16,313 nucleotides of DNA from AC-37 sp036389105 (GTDB taxonomy: Bacteria > Actinomycetota > Thermoleophilia > Solirubrobacterales > Thermoleophilaceae), in the NCBI GenBank assembly GCA_036389105.1, contig DASVQK010000148.1, positions 1 through 16,313 on the forward strand, read 5' to 3'. Of the stretch, positions 14,958-16,313 are shown piece by piece; within the stretch, counting starts at the first letter, position 1, and the number at the start of each line of letters is the position of its first letter. A program made the position numbers and the translations under genes. The notes under the pieces are model-generated. The model did not search any database, was not told where the DNA came from, and saw nothing but the letters and a program-made list of their open reading frames with translations.

Positions 14958-16000
14958 GGCACCGCCCTCAGCGCCAGCCGCACGACGAGCCAGTACGCGC
15001 GCAGCAGCCGGCGCAGCCAGACGAGCTCGGACGCCCGGCCCAGGTACGGCGTGGACAGGTCCGCGGTCATGTGGCCCGCGAACTCCTCGACCGTGATCCG
15101 CCGGCGCGACTGGATCTCGCGTCGCTCGCGCAGCAGCCGGGGAAGGGCGCGCAGCGTCTCCCACCACGCCTGGAGCTTCTCGCGCGCCCATCCGCCCCGC
15201 CAGGAGATCGCCAGCAGGGCCAGCTCGGTGGCCAGCAGCGCCGGCGCCACGAGCGCCAGCAGCTCGACCGGGTAGGTGCGGACGATCGTGAACCACCGGT
15301 TGCGCTCCAGCAGGCGCCACTTGCGGCTGCCCTTGGCGAAGTCGTAGAGGTGGTTCACGCGGGCGGCGGGCTCGATGCCCAGCCGGCCGCCGCCGAGCCG
15401 CACGCGCAGCGAGTAGTCCACGTCGTCGAAGTAGAGGAAGTACTCGGGCGGGAACCCGGGGTGCTCCTCCCACGCCGCCCTGGTGATCGTCAGGCAGACG
15501 CCGGTCACGAAGCCCACCTCGTGCGGCTCGGTGGCGGCCGCCGCCACGGGCTCCCCGGCCTGGCCCGCCCACGACACGCCGCTGAAGTGGACGAAGCCGC
15601 CGCTCGTGTTGATCAGCCGCCCCTCGTCCATGGTCACGAGGCCCATCCAGGCCGCCCAGCCGCGCCCGTCCAGCGCCGGCCGGCGGATGGCCTCGCAGAA
15701 GCCGGGCTGGACGATCGCGTCCGCGTCGAGCGTCAGCAGCAGGTCGCCGCCGGCGCGGGCGGCCGCCGCGTTCGCGGCCGGCATGTAGCCGTCGTTCGAG
15801 GGCATCTCGATCACGGTCGCCGCGGGCGCCAGCCGGCGGACGGCGTCGAGGGTCCCGTCCGAGGACCGGTTGTCCGCCACTATCAGCTCGTCGCCCTCGG
15901 TGAGTTGCTCGATCAGCGGCGGAAGCGACAGCTCCACCAGCTCGCGCTCGTTGTAGGTGACGACGATGACCGACAGCGTCGGTCGTCGCTGAGCGCTCAC
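14954..16000 (-). CDS. WbbL/rhamnosyltransferase-like GT2 glycosyltransferase, first gene of the operon
   Basis: A 348-residue family 2 enzyme: LSVIVVTYNE (9-18), VADNRSSDGT (41-50), NDGYMPAANAAAARAGGD (69-86), LTLDADA (89-95, metal site) and YFLYFDDVDYSLR (187-199). The NxGyxxAxN-type stretch and the FDDxDYxLR motif are typical of WbbL/RfbB-like rhamnosyltransferases. A hydrophobic segment at about 236-262 and a basic, amphipathic C-terminus suggest membrane association. By analogy with mycobacterial WbbL it may place an early sugar (rhamnose) on a polyprenyl-diphosphate acceptor before the GlfT-like enzymes act; that order is inference. The start is GTG 16000, with TATAGT 8 nt upstream and no Shine-Dalgarno. 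It opens the seven-gene minus-strand run and is divergent from rfbF. Confidence 0.85.
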   Translation of the reverse strand: MSAQRRPTLSVIVVTYNERELVELSLPPLIEQLTEGDELIVADNRSSDGTLDAVRRLAPAATVIEMPSNDGYMPAANAAAARAGGDLLLTLDADAIVQPGFCEAIRRPALDGRGWAAWMGLVTMDEGRLINTSGGFVHFSGVSWAGQAGEPVAAAATEPHEVGFVTGVCLTITRAAWEEHPGFPPEYFLYFDDVDYSLRVRLGGGRLGIEPAARVNHLYDFAKGSRKWRLLERNRWFTIVRTYPVELLALVAPALLATELALLAISWRGGWAREKLQAWWETLRALPRLLRERREIQSRRRITVEEFAGHMTADLSTPYLGRASELVWLRRLLRAYWLVVRLALRAVP

Positions 16001-16008
16001 GGCCGAGG

Positions 16009-16014
16009 ACTATA
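16009..16014 (-). promoter_or_regulatory. Putative -10 box (TATAGT) of the seven-gene glycan operon
   Basis: TATAGT is the best -10 match in the window and ends 8 nt before GTG 16000 on the minus strand. Its TA overlaps the plus-strand box for rfbF, so the two divergent promoters share sequence. No clear -35 box is visible. Confidence 0.6.
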
Positions 16015-16018
16015 GGCT
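16013..16018 (+). promoter_or_regulatory. Putative -10 box (TAGGCT) of rfbF
   Basis: TAGGCT fits TANNNT (TATAGG two bases earlier is an alternative) and ends 7 nt before a GTG at 16026. That GTG opens a 3-codon frame (GTG ATC GGA TGA) whose stop overlaps the rfbF ATG at 16034. The mRNA would carry at most about 8-9 nt of leader. Confidence 0.45.
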
Positions 16019-16033
16019 GGCCGCGGTGATCGG

Positions 16034-16313
16034 ATGAAGGCGGTGATTCTGGCCGGGGGGCTCGGCACGCGCATCACGGAGGAGACCGCCGTGCGACCCA
16101 AGCCGATGGTCGAGATCGGCGGCCGGCCGATCCTCTGGCACATCATGAAGCTGTTCTCGGCGCACGGCGTGGACGAGTTCGTGATCTGCCTCGGGTACCG
16201 CGGCTACGTGATCAAGGAGTACTTCGCGAACTACTACCTGCACTCGAGCGACGTGACGTTCGACGTCGGCTCCGGGCAGATGGAGGTGCACCAGGAGACC
16301 GCCGAGCCGTGGC
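16034..16313 (+). CDS. rfbF: Glucose-1-phosphate cytidylyltransferase (3' end cut off)
   Basis: The first 93 residues of a sugar nucleotidyltransferase that makes CDP-glucose from CTP and glucose-1-phosphate. The nucleotide-binding LAGGLGTR (6-13) and RPKPMVEIGG (21-30) are followed by ILWHIMK, FVICLGYRGYVIKEYFANYY and SDVTFDV. The FANYYLHSSDVTFD stretch is diagnostic of RfbF/DdhA, as opposed to dTDP-glucose RmlA or UDP-glucose GalU enzymes. The pathway leads through CDP-4-keto-6-deoxyglucose to dideoxyhexoses or other CDP-linked deoxysugars, so rfbG- and rfbH-like genes are expected beyond the right edge. The ATG at 16034 is the only fitting start; the GTG at 16026 is out of frame and stops at once. 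The symbol is a family name (also ddhA). Confidence 0.95.
   Translation, partial: MKAVILAGGLGTRITEETAVRPKPMVEIGGRPILWHIMKLFSAHGVDEFVICLGYRGYVIKEYFANYYLHSSDVTFDVGSGQMEVHQETAEPW

Noticed and set aside
14958..15572. Upstream extension of the second GlfT-like frame to 530 residues
   Set aside because: The extension is low-complexity sequence opposite the WbbL-like coding frame. GTG 14957 with the GTGA overlap fits.

Overview
The window is very GC-rich DNA (strong G/C bias at third codon positions, many GTG starts) packed with 14 protein genes, two of them cut by the window edges. All encode, or plausibly encode, parts of a cell-surface glycan pathway. GC content, GTG starts, apparent leaderless promoters, a PIG-V-type mannosyltransferase and a galactofuranose module all suggest an actinobacterium (Actinomycetota). 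A deep lineage such as Thermoleophilia is possible, but that is inference: no ribosomal or other phylogenetic marker is present. I found no tRNA, rRNA, CRISPR array, insertion sequence or attachment site, and no gene-free stretch longer than 300 bases.

Left part (1-8137): genes alternate in strand. A rhamnosyltransferase-like GT2 (minus, cut at base 1) is divergent from a PIG-V-type mannosyltransferase (plus). The latter converges on an 821-residue GT-C-like membrane protein (minus), which is divergent from a SAM-methyltransferase-like gene (plus). That gene overlaps tail-to-tail with a GT4 glycosyltransferase (minus), which is divergent from a GT2 (plus, here called paralog C).

Right part (8096-16000, minus strand, read right to left): a tightly packed run of seven genes. 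In order of transcription they are a WbbL-like GT2, two GlfT1-sized galactofuranosyltransferase-like GT2s, GT2 paralog A, UDP-galactopyranose mutase (glf), GT2 paralog B and a MurJ/Wzx-type flippase. Most junctions are 1-14 nt stop/start overlaps, three of them GTGA. At the right edge a divergent plus-strand gene begins a glucose-1-phosphate cytidylyltransferase (rfbF/ddhA), the entry to CDP-deoxyhexoses.

The likely joint role is as follows. Glf makes UDP-galactofuranose; the GlfT-like enzymes and the other GT2s build an oligosaccharide on a polyprenyl carrier; the flippase moves it outward. The two GT-C-type membrane enzymes would add sugars from polyprenyl-phosphate donors outside, and the methyltransferase may cap or modify the glycan. 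The set WbbL-like + two GlfT-like + Glf resembles the start of mycobacterial arabinogalactan synthesis, without a long processive GlfT2.

Most interesting points: (1) nearly every gene that opens a transcription unit has a TANNNT-like -10 box 7-10 nt before its start codon, pointing to leaderless mRNAs and deciding two start codons; (2) two divergent promoters at 16009-16018 share the same TATA; (3) three GT2 paralogs share an unusual C-terminal signature block; (4) two genes overlap tail-to-tail by 116 bp.
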